DNA of 64,000 nucleotides from Clostridiales bacterium UBA7568 (GTDB lineage Bacteria; Bacillota; Clostridia; Oscillospirales; CAG-272): positions 305,932-369,931 of the forward strand of contig DLLG01000004.1 in assembly GCA_002479075.1 (NCBI GenBank). Direction: 5' to 3'. This document shows, piece after piece, positions 18,261-27,738 of the stretch. A program made the translations under genes and the position numbers. The notes below the pieces were generated by a model that was not told the DNA's origin, did no database searches, and was given only the letters and a program-made list of their open reading frames with translations. How positions within the stretch are numbered: the first letter of the stretch is position 1; each line of letters opens with the position of its first letter.

Positions 18261-19133
18261 ATGGCAAAGTTAAGAACAAGAAACCATAAAGTTGTCCTCA
18301 GCCGTTCGGCGGGCGGCGACGCAGGCATCAGTATCTTCCTTATTATATTTGGTCTGTTTATGTTCATCCCGATGTATTACGTTGTAATTCAGTCGCTCAA
18401 GCCTATGGATGAACTCTGGACATACCCCCCGAAGTTTTATGTTGTCAAACCGACCCTCTCAAACTTCTCGGATATGTTCAAGGCAATGTCAAACTCTTGG
18501 GTTCCTTTCTCAAGATACATCTTCAATACGATACTCATCTCCGTTGCGGGAACGTTCGGAAACCTTTTCTGCGGCTCGCTTGCGGCATATGTTGTATCGA
18601 AAATCAAATTCCCCGGCAGAACGCTTCTGTTCCGCCTTGTAAGACTTTCGCTTATGTTCCATCCGACGGTTGCCGGCGTTGTAAACTACATCACAATGAG
18701 CCGTCTCGGTTGGGTAGACACATATCTTGCAATCATAATCCCCGCTTGGGGTTCGACGCTCGGAATGTTCCTTATGAAGCAGTTTATGGAGCAGGGTATC
18801 TCGGATGCGGTACTTGAGTCCGCCCGTCTTGACGGCTCCTCCGAGCTCCGCACATACTGGACGATCGCAATGCCGATGGTTAAGCCCGCTTGGCTGACGC
18901 TTATCGTGTATTCGTTCAAGGATCTCTGGAATATGGGCTCGTCCACATACATTATGAGCGAACAGCTCAAAACCTTTAACTACGCAGTACAGCAGATAGT
19001 ATCGGGCGGTGTTGCGCGTGCCGGCGTAGGCTGTGCCGCAACGGTTGTAATGATGCTCGTTCCTATCGCGGTATTCGTATTCAGCCAGAGCCAGATCGTT
19101 GAAACGATGTCAACATCCGGTATGAAAGATTAA
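18261..19133 (+). CDS. sugar ABC transporter permease, MalG/UgpE type (pair 1)
   Basis: 290 residues with six membrane segments. The first is at about 20-40 (IFLIIFGLFMFIPMYYV). The coupling motif ESARLDGSSE is at about 188-197, followed by AMPMVKPAW. It immediately follows its MalF-type partner and precedes the NHL/YIP1 protein by 21 bp with an AAAGAGAGGATAT ribosome-binding region. Confidence 0.93.
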   Translation: MAKLRTRNHKVVLSRSAGGDAGISIFLIIFGLFMFIPMYYVVIQSLKPMDELWTYPPKFYVVKPTLSNFSDMFKAMSNSWVPFSRYIFNTILISVAGTFGNLFCGSLAAYVVSKIKFPGRTLLFRLVRLSLMFHPTVAGVVNYITMSRLGWVDTYLAIIIPAWGSTLGMFLMKQFMEQGISDAVLESARLDGSSELRTYWTIAMPMVKPAWLTLIVYSFKDLWNMGSSTYIMSEQLKTFNYAVQQIVSGGVARAGVGCAATVVMMLVPIAVFVFSQSQIVETMSTSGMKD

Positions 19134-19154
19134 CGAAAGAGAGGATATATATAA

Positions 19155-21335
19155 ATGAAGAAATTTACTAAAATAATATCCCTCGCATTCGTTATGCTGC
19201 TGCTTGTATCCTCGGTATTGTCGGTATCGGCAGCGTCCACCCCGTACAGAACGTACACCTATACGATGGAGGGAGGGGTTACCTATTCCCCCGCAGCGTA
19301 CGTGCCGGACAGGGAAATAGACTATTATGCGATGAATATGGATACGCCGATCGGCGACGCAACAGACCTTTTCGTCGCTCCGGACGGCAAGCTCTATATT
19401 GCCGATAAAGGCAACAGCAGAATTGTTGTTCTTGATAAAAATGCTCAGTATATAACGGAGCTCAAGGAATTCGTAAACGAGCAGGGCGTTCCGGATAAGC
19501 TGTATGAATGCGAAGGCGTGTTCGTAAACGACAAAAACATCTATATCTGCGATACGAAAAACGCGAGAATAGTTGTTTTCGACCTTGAATACAACTTTGA
19601 TCACATCATCAACGCTCCCGAAGCGGACGTTATGGGTTCGAACGAAAAATTCAGCCCTGTTGCTATGGCAGTTGACTCCTCGGGCAGAATGTATATCGTA
19701 TCGACACAGACGTACAGCGGTATCTTTGCGATCAACGCAGACGGAACCTTCCAGGGCTTTGTCGGTGTTCAGAAGGCGTCTGTACCGCTTGCGACAAGAA
19801 TCAGAAGAATGCTTTTCCCGAATACTTCGGTCAACACATACAGCTCGTTCGCTTACAACAACGTTTCCATTGACTCCGAAGACTTCATCTGGGCAACAAC
19901 GTTCGGCGACGTAACTTCGGATGAAGCGGTATTGGAGCTTGAATCGAAGCTCCTCAGCGGCGACGCAGACTCTGCGACGGTAAAACGTCTCAATGCCGCA
20001 GGTCAGGACATTATGATCCGTAACGGCTTCTTTATGCCGATAGGCGAAGTCAACTTTGTAACAAGCGATAAGAAGGTGTCCAGTCAGGCTCCTGTAAGAG
20101 GACATTCGAAGCTCGTTGACGTTGCTCTCGGTCCGAACGGAACGTGGTCAACGATCGACCGTGATCGCTCCAGAATCTTCACATATGACAGCCGCGGTCA
20201 GCTTCTCTATGCGTTCGGCGATTCGGGAAGCCAGCTCGGCAACCTCAAATCCCCGACAGCGATAGTTTACGTCGGCTCCGACATTTATGTCCTCGGCCAG
20301 AGCATTATTGCCGGCAGAGGAAGCGTTATAACAGTCTTCCAGCGCACGGAATACGGCGACCTCATCGACTCGGCAATCCAATACAATAACGAGCGTCAGT
20401 ATGATCTGGCTCTTGAAAAATGGAAGGAAATTCTTCAGAGAAACAACAACTTTGACTCGGCATACGTCGGTATCGGCGAGAACCTGTTCCTCAAGGGCGA
20501 GTATGAAGAGGCTATGAGATATTTCAAAGCGGCAACTGACACAACGGACTATTCCGAGTGTTTCAGAATGCTCAGAAAGGCTTGGGTAGAGAAGTATTTC
20601 CTCGTTGTTCTTGTTGTCATAGGCGTTTTGATTTTCCTTCTTGCAAAAGCGTTCTCCGCAATCAAGAAGAAGAACAACGCCGGAACAACAAAGACAGGAA
20701 AGCGCACATTCTGGGAAGAAGTTCTGTTCGCGTTCCACCTGATAATGCATCCGTTTGACGGTTTCTGGGATCTGAAACACGAAAAACGAGGCTCTGTCAG
20801 AGGCGCAATATTCTATGTTGCCCTTGCCAGCCTGACAGTTGTTTATAATTCTGTCGGTATGGCGTATATCTTCAATCCTTATTCCGCTTATTCGGGCAAC
20901 GGCTTCAACTTCTTCTATTCAATCGCAACGGTTATTGTTCCGCTTGCGCTTTGGTGCGTGGCAAACTGGTGTATCACAACACTTTTCGATGGCGAAGGAA
21001 CTCTCAAAGATATATTCATTTCAACCTCTTATTCGCTCCTTCCGATGACGCTTACTCTGATACCCGCAACGCTTCTCTCCAATATAGCCGTTGAGGGCGA
21101 GGGCGCAATGATAACGCTTGTCAGCACGCTCGGCTTTATCTGGATGGGCTTGCTTATCTTCTTCGGCACAATGACGACTCACGGATACTCTATGGGCAAG
21201 AATATTCTTGCAACACTCGGCACAATACTCGGAATGCTCTTCATAATGTTCCTGATTATGCTCTTCTTCAACCTCATCAGAGGAATGGTAAGCTTTGTAA
21301 CGGGACTTATCGAAGAGATTGCGATGCAAGGATAA
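19155..21335 (+). CDS. exported NHL-repeat protein with C-terminal YIP1-like membrane domain
   Basis: 726 residues. A signal peptide covers 1-27 (ends SVSAAS). Residues about 55-400 contain NHL/beta-propeller-type repeats (VAPDGKLYIADKGNSRIVVLD; later IYICDTKNARIVVFD). About 405-460 looks TPR-like (EYEEAMRYFKAATD). A membrane helix follows at about 477-497, and 510-720 is a multi-helix YIP1-like domain. The propeller is predicted outside the cell and anchored by the membrane domain. Its place between two permease pairs suggests a scaffold or substrate-handling part of the uptake complex, which is inference. Confidence 0.75.
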   Translation: MKKFTKIISLAFVMLLLVSSVLSVSAASTPYRTYTYTMEGGVTYSPAAYVPDREIDYYAMNMDTPIGDATDLFVAPDGKLYIADKGNSRIVVLDKNAQYITELKEFVNEQGVPDKLYECEGVFVNDKNIYICDTKNARIVVFDLEYNFDHIINAPEADVMGSNEKFSPVAMAVDSSGRMYIVSTQTYSGIFAINADGTFQGFVGVQKASVPLATRIRRMLFPNTSVNTYSSFAYNNVSIDSEDFIWATTFGDVTSDEAVLELESKLLSGDADSATVKRLNAAGQDIMIRNGFFMPIGEVNFVTSDKKVSSQAPVRGHSKLVDVALGPNGTWSTIDRDRSRIFTYDSRGQLLYAFGDSGSQLGNLKSPTAIVYVGSDIYVLGQSIIAGRGSVITVFQRTEYGDLIDSAIQYNNERQYDLALEKWKEILQRNNNFDSAYVGIGENLFLKGEYEEAMRYFKAATDTTDYSECFRMLRKAWVEKYFLVVLVVIGVLIFLLAKAFSAIKKKNNAGTTKTGKRTFWEEVLFAFHLIMHPFDGFWDLKHEKRGSVRGAIFYVALASLTVVYNSVGMAYIFNPYSAYSGNGFNFFYSIATVIVPLALWCVANWCITTLFDGEGTLKDIFISTSYSLLPMTLTLIPATLLSNIAVEGEGAMITLVSTLGFIWMGLLIFFGTMTTHGYSMGKNILATLGTILGMLFIMFLIMLFFNLIRGMVSFVTGLIEEIAMQG

Positions 21336-21351
21336 GAAGGGAGGAATCGAT

Positions 21352-24300
21352 ATGAAATTTAAAAAGATAGCGGTGCTTATTCTTGCCGCGCTTATGATCT
21401 TGCCGGTTTTCTGCGTTTCCACCCGAGCAGCAGACGACGAAGACGAGATCCTTAAATATACATCAACAGAATACACCGATCAGCTGAAAAAAGTTGAGAC
21501 GATGGAGCTGATGTATAGTAGCGATGAGTACGGATATGCTATGTATTTTGATAAAAAATCCGGCGAATTCGCACTCAAAAACCTCAAAACAGGCGAATTT
21601 GTGTTCTCCAATCCTTATGATATTGCGGTCAACACAAAGATGAATAATTCTCATAAATACGCTTTGCTTTCGCAGGTTGTCGTTTCATACGTTGACATTG
21701 ACGACCCCAAATCAAGTAAGCTGCTCAACTCTTTCCAAGACGCGGCACTTTATGGAGATCAGATCGTTTTCAAAACGCTGACAAACGGCGTCCGTGTCGA
21801 ATACGCTCTCGGCGAAGCCGAAACAAAACGACTCATTCCTTATCGTATAGAAAAGAGCCGTTTTGAAGAAAAGATTTATAGCGTACTCGATTCGCAGAGA
21901 GCGAATATGACAAAAGACGAATTGGCTACATTTAACGCGTTCTTTATCAACGGCGAAAAAGACGGCGCGGCAAATATTTATCAGCTCATCGACCAGACAG
22001 ACCCCAAAAATGCAGTTAAGGTCAGTATGTATCGCGAGAAGTATGAATGTCTTGCCAAAAACAACGATATGGTCATTTACGTCCTCAACCAGCAGGGCGG
22101 ACGTACCGTAAAAAAGGTTGAGGCGCTTATAAGAAAATACTGCCCCGAATACACATATGACGAGCTCGAATATGACCACGAACTGACAATTTATGACGGC
22201 GGCTCAAAGGAGCCTGCGCTGTTCCGTCTGGCTGTTGAATATACGATAGACGAGCACGGACTCTCCGCCTCCATTCCTTCAAAGAGTATCCGTTATAACG
22301 AGACAAACTACACTCTTGAAAGCATAACTCTTCTTCCGTATTTCGGTTGCTCATCAACAAAGTCTGTCGGCAATATCACAAAGACCGGCGGATACATCTT
22401 CATCCCGGACGGCAGCGGTACGCTCATTGAATATTACAATCAGGACGGCACCGTTAAAACGACAGGCTCGCAGGGCGGAAAGATTTACGGACCTGACTTT
22501 GTAAACGGTTCGCTTGAAGGAAGCGATGTAAACGAAAACATCGCAAGATACCGTTTCCCCGTATTCGGACTTACCCAGTATTTCAACGAAACTGTCACAA
22601 CAGAACGTTCGAACCGTCCCCCGAAGGTTGATACGGTGGCTCACAAAACGGGCTGGCTCGGCGTTATATCAGAGGGTGAGTCGTTTGCCTATATGACGGC
22701 TTACATCGGAAACGTTTACGGAACCAACGGCGGCGGTAGCTGCGAATATAACACCGTTGTTGTAAGCTTCAATGTCAAACAGGTTGACGCAACAGCGTCC
22801 GCAGCAGCCTCCTCCTCATCCTCCGGCGGTTCAGCAGCTATGTCCGGAAACGTTGAGACAAAATATCTCGGCAATTATACAGTCAGATACCTGCTCCTTA
22901 CAGACCCCGTTGCGGCAGAGAAGAGCAACATCAAGGATTATTACTATCCGTCATACGTCGGTATGGCTGTTGCATACAGGGATTATCTCATAAGCACCGG
23001 CGGTCTTGAAAAAATAAAGGTTTCCGCAGAAGACACTTCAATGCCGCTCTATGTCAACACCTTCGGCTATACGACAGCATATGAAAAGTTCCTTTCGTTC
23101 CCGGTTCAGAAGAAAAAAGCGCTTACATCATATGAAGATATTCAGAAGATGTGTGATATTTTCCGTGAAAACGGAATCGGAGACATCCGCATCCTTATGA
23201 CCGAATTCGGAAGCGTTATAACAAAGGTCAAATGGCCGAGCGTTCTCGGCGGCAAGAGCGGATTCAAGAAACTGCTCAAATATGCCGGCGAAAACGGCGT
23301 TACAATCTATCCCGATTACGATTTTGCAAGCGTATCGTACCTTGATACAAGTGCAGGATTCTCGCTCAAAAAATATGCGGCGAGATCGATGATCGGCAAA
23401 TACAAAACAGTTCGCGATTATGACTATGTATGGCAGATCGTATTCAATGTGGGCAACAGAAACATTGTCTCAACAGGCTCGTTTGAGGCTATCTATGAGA
23501 AGTTCGCAAAGAAATATCTCAAGTATGATATCGGTGCGATCGGCGTATCATCTCTCGGCTCGATGCTCTCTTCGGACTTTGACGAAAATGACCCCATCAC
23601 CCGCGAGGATTCAAAAATCTATACCGCAGAGTTCCTTAAAAAGATCAGAAGCGACAATGAAAGAGTTCTCATTTCCGGCGGAAACGCATTTGCGATTCCT
23701 TATGCTACGGATATAATCGATCTCAGCCTTGACAACAGCGGCTTCTCGGTTTCGACCGCAGCCGTTCCGTTCTCGGGAATAGTGCTTCACGGCTACGTAA
23801 GCTATGCGGGCACTCCGATGAACCTTGAGGGCGACGTTCAGTACAGACTTCTCAAGTCGATCGAAAACGGCGCAGCTCTCTATTTCACCCTTTCCTATGA
23901 GAACACAGACCTGCTCAAGGACAGTTTGCTTTCTGAATACTATGCTGTCGGATTTGATCTCTGGGCTCCGAAGGTCATCTCGTTCTACAAGACGCTCAAT
24001 GACGCTATCGGTTCTCTCCAGGACGCAACAATAACGGCACACGAATTCGAGAGGGCACTCAATGCCGACGAATCGACCGCCGCAATACTGTACGGAACTT
24101 ATTCCAGACTGGTTGAGGACTGCAAGCAGGCAAGAGCAGAATATGAAGAAGCTGTCGCGCTGGTTGACCAGCTCGTTGCAGACTCGAAAAACTTTGACGA
24201 AGCTTCCGCTGTTGAGGCTGCAAAGCTCATAGCTTATAACTCGGCAAAGGCTGCACTTGACCTCTGCGAGAAGGTTATGAACAGAAACTATGTTGACAAC

Positions 24301-24765
24301 GTTGTCTCCGTCACATATACGGCAGACGACGGCAGAACAAAGACGTTCTATATCAACTATAACAGTTTCGACGTTATCCTTGAAGGCGAAAACGGTTTCT
24401 TCAAAGTTCCCGCAAAGGACTTTGTTGAAAAGTCGGACATCAAGGAAAACAAGCTGCCGTTAAGCAAGGTTGAAGTTGCCGTTGCGTATAAACCGACGAC
24501 ATCAGGTCTTGAATCGTTTGAAAAGGCATTTGAAAACTATAAGCAGGCTCTTGCTTCGGGCAACGCAGCGCAGATAGCGCGTACAAAGGAAACGCTTGAA
24601 AGCGTAGTAAGCTCGTTTGCAAAGCAGGGCAATGTTCTCAAGGTTGTCGGCTCGGACGGCGCCGTTGCATATATCAATACAACGACAGACAGAGTGATCG
24701 TTGAAACAGACGCTCACACATATGAAGTAATAGCAAAACAAAGCTATTTGTATACAGCAAACTGA
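21352..24765 (+). CDS. large exported DUF5696-like protein, possible glycan-active enzyme
   Basis: 1137 residues from ATG 21352, set by GGGAGG at 21340-21345. The signal peptide ends near residue 27 (STRAADDED); CVS lacks a proper lipobox. Residues 30-560 are beta-rich, with a low-complexity Ala/Ser/Gly insertion at about 478-500. Residues about 563-886 alternate helices and strands in the order of a TIM barrel (DIRILMTEFG, GVTIYPDYDFAS, IGAIGVSSLGSML, NERVLISGGNAFA, ALYFTLSYEN). Residues 896-983 are helical and the C-terminus is beta-rich. I assign it to the DUF5696 group by layout and neighbourhood. A glycosidase-like function is inference. Confidence 0.7.
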   Translation: MKFKKIAVLILAALMILPVFCVSTRAADDEDEILKYTSTEYTDQLKKVETMELMYSSDEYGYAMYFDKKSGEFALKNLKTGEFVFSNPYDIAVNTKMNNSHKYALLSQVVVSYVDIDDPKSSKLLNSFQDAALYGDQIVFKTLTNGVRVEYALGEAETKRLIPYRIEKSRFEEKIYSVLDSQRANMTKDELATFNAFFINGEKDGAANIYQLIDQTDPKNAVKVSMYREKYECLAKNNDMVIYVLNQQGGRTVKKVEALIRKYCPEYTYDELEYDHELTIYDGGSKEPALFRLAVEYTIDEHGLSASIPSKSIRYNETNYTLESITLLPYFGCSSTKSVGNITKTGGYIFIPDGSGTLIEYYNQDGTVKTTGSQGGKIYGPDFVNGSLEGSDVNENIARYRFPVFGLTQYFNETVTTERSNRPPKVDTVAHKTGWLGVISEGESFAYMTAYIGNVYGTNGGGSCEYNTVVVSFNVKQVDATASAAASSSSSGGSAAMSGNVETKYLGNYTVRYLLLTDPVAAEKSNIKDYYYPSYVGMAVAYRDYLISTGGLEKIKVSAEDTSMPLYVNTFGYTTAYEKFLSFPVQKKKALTSYEDIQKMCDIFRENGIGDIRILMTEFGSVITKVKWPSVLGGKSGFKKLLKYAGENGVTIYPDYDFASVSYLDTSAGFSLKKYAARSMIGKYKTVRDYDYVWQIVFNVGNRNIVSTGSFEAIYEKFAKKYLKYDIGAIGVSSLGSMLSSDFDENDPITREDSKIYTAEFLKKIRSDNERVLISGGNAFAIPYATDIIDLSLDNSGFSVSTAAVPFSGIVLHGYVSYAGTPMNLEGDVQYRLLKSIENGAALYFTLSYENTDLLKDSLLSEYYAVGFDLWAPKVISFYKTLNDAIGSLQDATITAHEFERALNADESTAAILYGTYSRLVEDCKQARAEYEEAVALVDQLVADSKNFDEASAVEAAKLIAYNSAKAALDLCEKVMNRNYVDNVVSVTYTADDGRTKTFYINYNSFDVILEGENGFFKVPAKDFVEKSDIKENKLPLSKVEVAVAYKPTTSGLESFEKAFENYKQALASGNAAQIARTKETLESVVSSFAKQGNVLKVVGSDGAVAYINTTTDRVIVETDAHTYEVIAKQSYLYTAN

Positions 24766-24783
24766 AAGGAGGATTGACGTTAT

Positions 24784-25809
24784 ATGGATAAAACACACGG
24801 TAAAAATAAATTTTCCGCATTTATGAAAAAGTTGATACCTGCAAAGTCAGTCTCTCTTAGTGCAAAGAAAGCGAGAGCGGGATGGCTCTTCGTTCTTCCG
24901 TTTATTATAGGACTTGTGTTCTTTTATATCGGAATTATCGTTGAGTCCATCAGCTATAGCTTTGCAGAGCACAACATCATCCCCGCAGCAAGAGGCGGCG
25001 GCTATTCGCTGACCTGGGTCGGATTTTCAAACTACAAGAACGCTCTCGTAGCAAAGGTCAGCAACGATTCGGAAGTTATATTCCTTGAAAAAATGTTCAC
25101 AGGCTTTGCAACGCAGATCGTTGAGGTTATCGCAATTATCCTGCTTTCGCTCTTTGTTGCCATTCTTCTTAACCAGAAGATGGTTGGCAGAGCGGCATTC
25201 AGAGCAATATTCTTCGTTCCGGTTATCGTCGGCGCGGGAATTATCGCAAAGATAGACGCAATAGAGCTGAACAGACAGATCAGCGACACTATGGGCGCAA
25301 CCGGATCGATAGATATGGGTGGCGTCGGAGGCGGCGGTATCGGCAGTCTTGTTGACAGTATGGATATTTCGGCATTGTTCCAAAACCTCGGTATAGGCCA
25401 GGCACTTGTCGGAAAGGTTTCGGACCTGGTTGAGAACATCTATCAGCTCGTAAACCGTTCCGGCGTTCAGATGCTGATATTCCTTGCCGGTCTTCAGTCC
25501 ATCTCCCCGTCGATTTACGAATCGTGTCAGATGGAGGGTGCTTCGTCCTGGGAAATCTTCTGGAAGATAACTCTTCCGATGCTCAGCCCGATTATCCTTG
25601 CAAACTCCGTTTACACGGTTATCGACTCGTTTACATCGCAGAGCAACAGCGTAATGACGTACATCCTCGGAATGACGTCAAGCTCAACGATCGTCAGCGG
25701 TACGCAGGCGGCTTCGGCTTGGTTGTATTTCTCGCTCGTCATCATAACGCTTCTGCTTGTAGCGCTGATAGCAAGCAAAGTTGTATTCTATCAGCGTCGT
25801 AATGACTGA
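24784..25809 (+). CDS. sugar ABC transporter permease, MalF type (pair 2)
   Basis: 341 residues. The first membrane helix is at about 35-58 (WLFVLPFIIGLVFF). A Gly-rich insert (SIDMGGVGGGGIGSLVDS, about 178-195) interrupts the middle of the protein, predicted in an extracellular loop and not seen in the pair-1 MalF homologue. The coupling motif is ESCQMEGASSWEIFWKITLPM (core CQMEGAS). It starts 18 bp after the DUF5696-like gene with AAAGGAGGA. It pairs with the next gene. Confidence 0.9.
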   Translation: MDKTHGKNKFSAFMKKLIPAKSVSLSAKKARAGWLFVLPFIIGLVFFYIGIIVESISYSFAEHNIIPAARGGGYSLTWVGFSNYKNALVAKVSNDSEVIFLEKMFTGFATQIVEVIAIILLSLFVAILLNQKMVGRAAFRAIFFVPVIVGAGIIAKIDAIELNRQISDTMGATGSIDMGGVGGGGIGSLVDSMDISALFQNLGIGQALVGKVSDLVENIYQLVNRSGVQMLIFLAGLQSISPSIYESCQMEGASSWEIFWKITLPMLSPIILANSVYTVIDSFTSQSNSVMTYILGMTSSSTIVSGTQAASAWLYFSLVIITLLLVALIASKVVFYQRRND

Positions 25810-25829
25810 GAAGGGAGGAGAAAATAATT

Positions 25830-26894
25830 ATGAATAACAATTCAACCGCGCCTCGCGTTAAAAAGGAAAGCAAAAACAAGATAAGAGTTGAGTTTGACAG
25901 AGCTCCGCTTAAGGAAAGACTGAAGGCGAAATACCTCAATGGGTTTTTCTATAAGAAGGTTCTTCTTGCGATATTCAGATTTGTGCTTTTGCTCGGCATT
26001 TCGTATATAATTCTTTTCCCGTTCTTCTCGAAGATATCAACTTCGTTTATGAGCCCGAAGGACATTATGCTCCTCAAGCTCGGAACGATCAAGCTGATAC
26101 CCAAATATGCAACCATAGACACTTGGAAATTCCTCGTTGTCGAAAACCATTATTTCCGCGCACTTCTCAATACATTCCTTCTTTCCGCTTCAACAGCGCT
26201 CATTCAGACATTCATCTGCGCTATGATCGGATACGGATTTGCGAAGTTCAAATTCAAAGGAAATAAATTGCTTTTCCTCTTCGTTGTTCTGACGATGATC
26301 GTTCCTCATCAGATACTTGCTTCGTCCTTTACGATGCACTTTATGTATCCTTCGATACTTGGAATCGATATTTCGGGGCTCTGCAAGCTGCTTGGTTTCA
26401 CACAAGGATTTTATAACACCTATGTTCCGATATTCTTCCTTTCTCTGACGGGACTTGCGTTCAAGAACGGTCTGTTCATATTCCTTATGAGACAGTTCTA
26501 TCGCGGCGTTCCCGATGAGCTTGAAGAATCATCATACGTTGACGGATACGGCGTTTTCAAGACGTTTATAAAGATCATCCTTCCGCTCTCCGTGCCAATG
26601 CTTATCACGGTATTCATATTGTCATTCTCCTGGCAATGGACGGATGTATTCTATACGGACCTCTTCCTCAACGCATCAGAGCATACGCTCCTTACGTCGT
26701 CAACCTTCTGGGACAGAATTCCTGCATCGCTTGAGGAAATCAGCGCGCAGGCAGGCGCATATAATAAGGAGTTCGAAGCGGCTATCAGAAATACCGCCGG
26801 TATGCTTATTATACTTCCCCTTATAGTTATGTATTTGTTCTGCCAGAGATATCTTATTCAGGGTATCGAGCATTCGGGCTTCGGCGGAATGTAA
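25830..26894 (+). CDS. sugar ABC transporter permease, MalG type (pair 2)
   Basis: 354 residues, with a long basic cytoplasmic N-terminus (about 1-45) and six membrane helices. The coupling motif EESSYVDGYG is at about 231-240. The ribosome-binding site is AAGGGAGGAG. It is the last gene of the operon and is followed 12 bp later by a strong terminator. Having a second, sequence-distinct permease pair with only one solute-binding protein in the same operon is unusual. Confidence 0.92.
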   Translation: MNNNSTAPRVKKESKNKIRVEFDRAPLKERLKAKYLNGFFYKKVLLAIFRFVLLLGISYIILFPFFSKISTSFMSPKDIMLLKLGTIKLIPKYATIDTWKFLVVENHYFRALLNTFLLSASTALIQTFICAMIGYGFAKFKFKGNKLLFLFVVLTMIVPHQILASSFTMHFMYPSILGIDISGLCKLLGFTQGFYNTYVPIFFLSLTGLAFKNGLFIFLMRQFYRGVPDELEESSYVDGYGVFKTFIKIILPLSVPMLITVFILSFSWQWTDVFYTDLFLNASEHTLLTSSTFWDRIPASLEEISAQAGAYNKEFEAAIRNTAGMLIILPLIVMYLFCQRYLIQGIEHSGFGGM

Positions 26895-26906
26895 TATCAG
26901 ACAAAC

Positions 26907-26944
26907 AAAAAAATGGTTTGCAGATTGCAAACCATTTTTTGTTT
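26907..26944 (+). terminator. terminator of the glycan-uptake operon
   Basis: AAAATGGTTTGCA and TGCAAACCATTTT form a perfect 13-bp stem with a 3-nt loop, followed by TTTTTTG. It also has A/T runs on both sides and can serve the converging CPBP gene. Confidence 0.92.
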
Positions 26945-26952
26945 ATTGAAGT

Positions 26953-27738
26953 TTATTGGGGATAAAACGAATCGATGTTTTCGTCGCCGTGGAGGACGAG
27001 ATAACGGATGATAAACACAGCGCACACAACAGCGACAACAGCCGTCAAAACAATTGTTAAAGGGTCCCAGACGGTCTCAAAGCCTGTGCCGAGATTCGGT
27101 ATGAGTCCGCCGCAAAAATTAAAAATTGCGTGAAGCGCAATACAGGGAAGAATGCTCCTGCACGCAAGGAGAACCGTTGCGCACATTCCTCCGATGAGAA
27201 ACGAATAGCCGACCTGCATAATCACAGAACCGATTCCGGCTCCGTCAATAAGGTTGAACAGATGAAAAAGTCCGAAAATTGCGGAGGAGAGAAGGACAGA
27301 TAAGAAAATGCCCTTTTTTGATCTTCTTGATCGGCAGATACGGAGAAAAATCAGTCCTCTGAACGCAAGCTCTTCACAAGTTGCAACAGCGATACAGGTC
27401 AAAGCGAAAAGAATAACCTTGGCAAATGGCGCTGTTACAGCGGCTGTGCCGCGCAAAAGTGCTATAAAGGGGAGATTGTTTATCGCAACCAAAAAACACG
27501 GCACAAGCAGGATATGCGGCTTGAGTTTTATCATCGGCACGATTATCTTCACATACCTTATGAGAAAGAAGGAGGTTGCGGCAAGGAAGATACGCGTTAT
27601 CAGAATAGAGATAAGAGAATCTGTGATTCCGTCTCCAGTTTTTATCAACCTTACGAGCGCAATGGCAAACGCGGATAGCGTTAAAAGGGCAAGGCAGATT
27701 TTTCTGTCGTCAATTTTATGTTTTTTCAATTCGCGCAC
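26953..27738 (-). CDS. CPBP-family intramembrane metalloprotease
   Basis: 261 residues with about seven hydrophobic segments. The three conserved motifs are present: CEELAFRGL (about 142-150), the histidine motif FHLFN (about 178-182) and HAIFNF (about 223-228). The family includes type II CAAX-like proteases and bacteriocin-immunity proteins. The first 12 codons overlap the 3' end of the Lgt gene, so the two are co-translated. Substrate unknown. Confidence 0.9.
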   Translation of the reverse strand: MRELKKHKIDDRKICLALLTLSAFAIALVRLIKTGDGITDSLISILITRIFLAATSFFLIRYVKIIVPMIKLKPHILLVPCFLVAINNLPFIALLRGTAAVTAPFAKVILFALTCIAVATCEELAFRGLIFLRICRSRRSKKGIFLSVLLSSAIFGLFHLFNLIDGAGIGSVIMQVGYSFLIGGMCATVLLACRSILPCIALHAIFNFCGGLIPNLGTGFETVWDPLTIVLTAVVAVVCAVFIIRYLVLHGDENIDSFYPQ

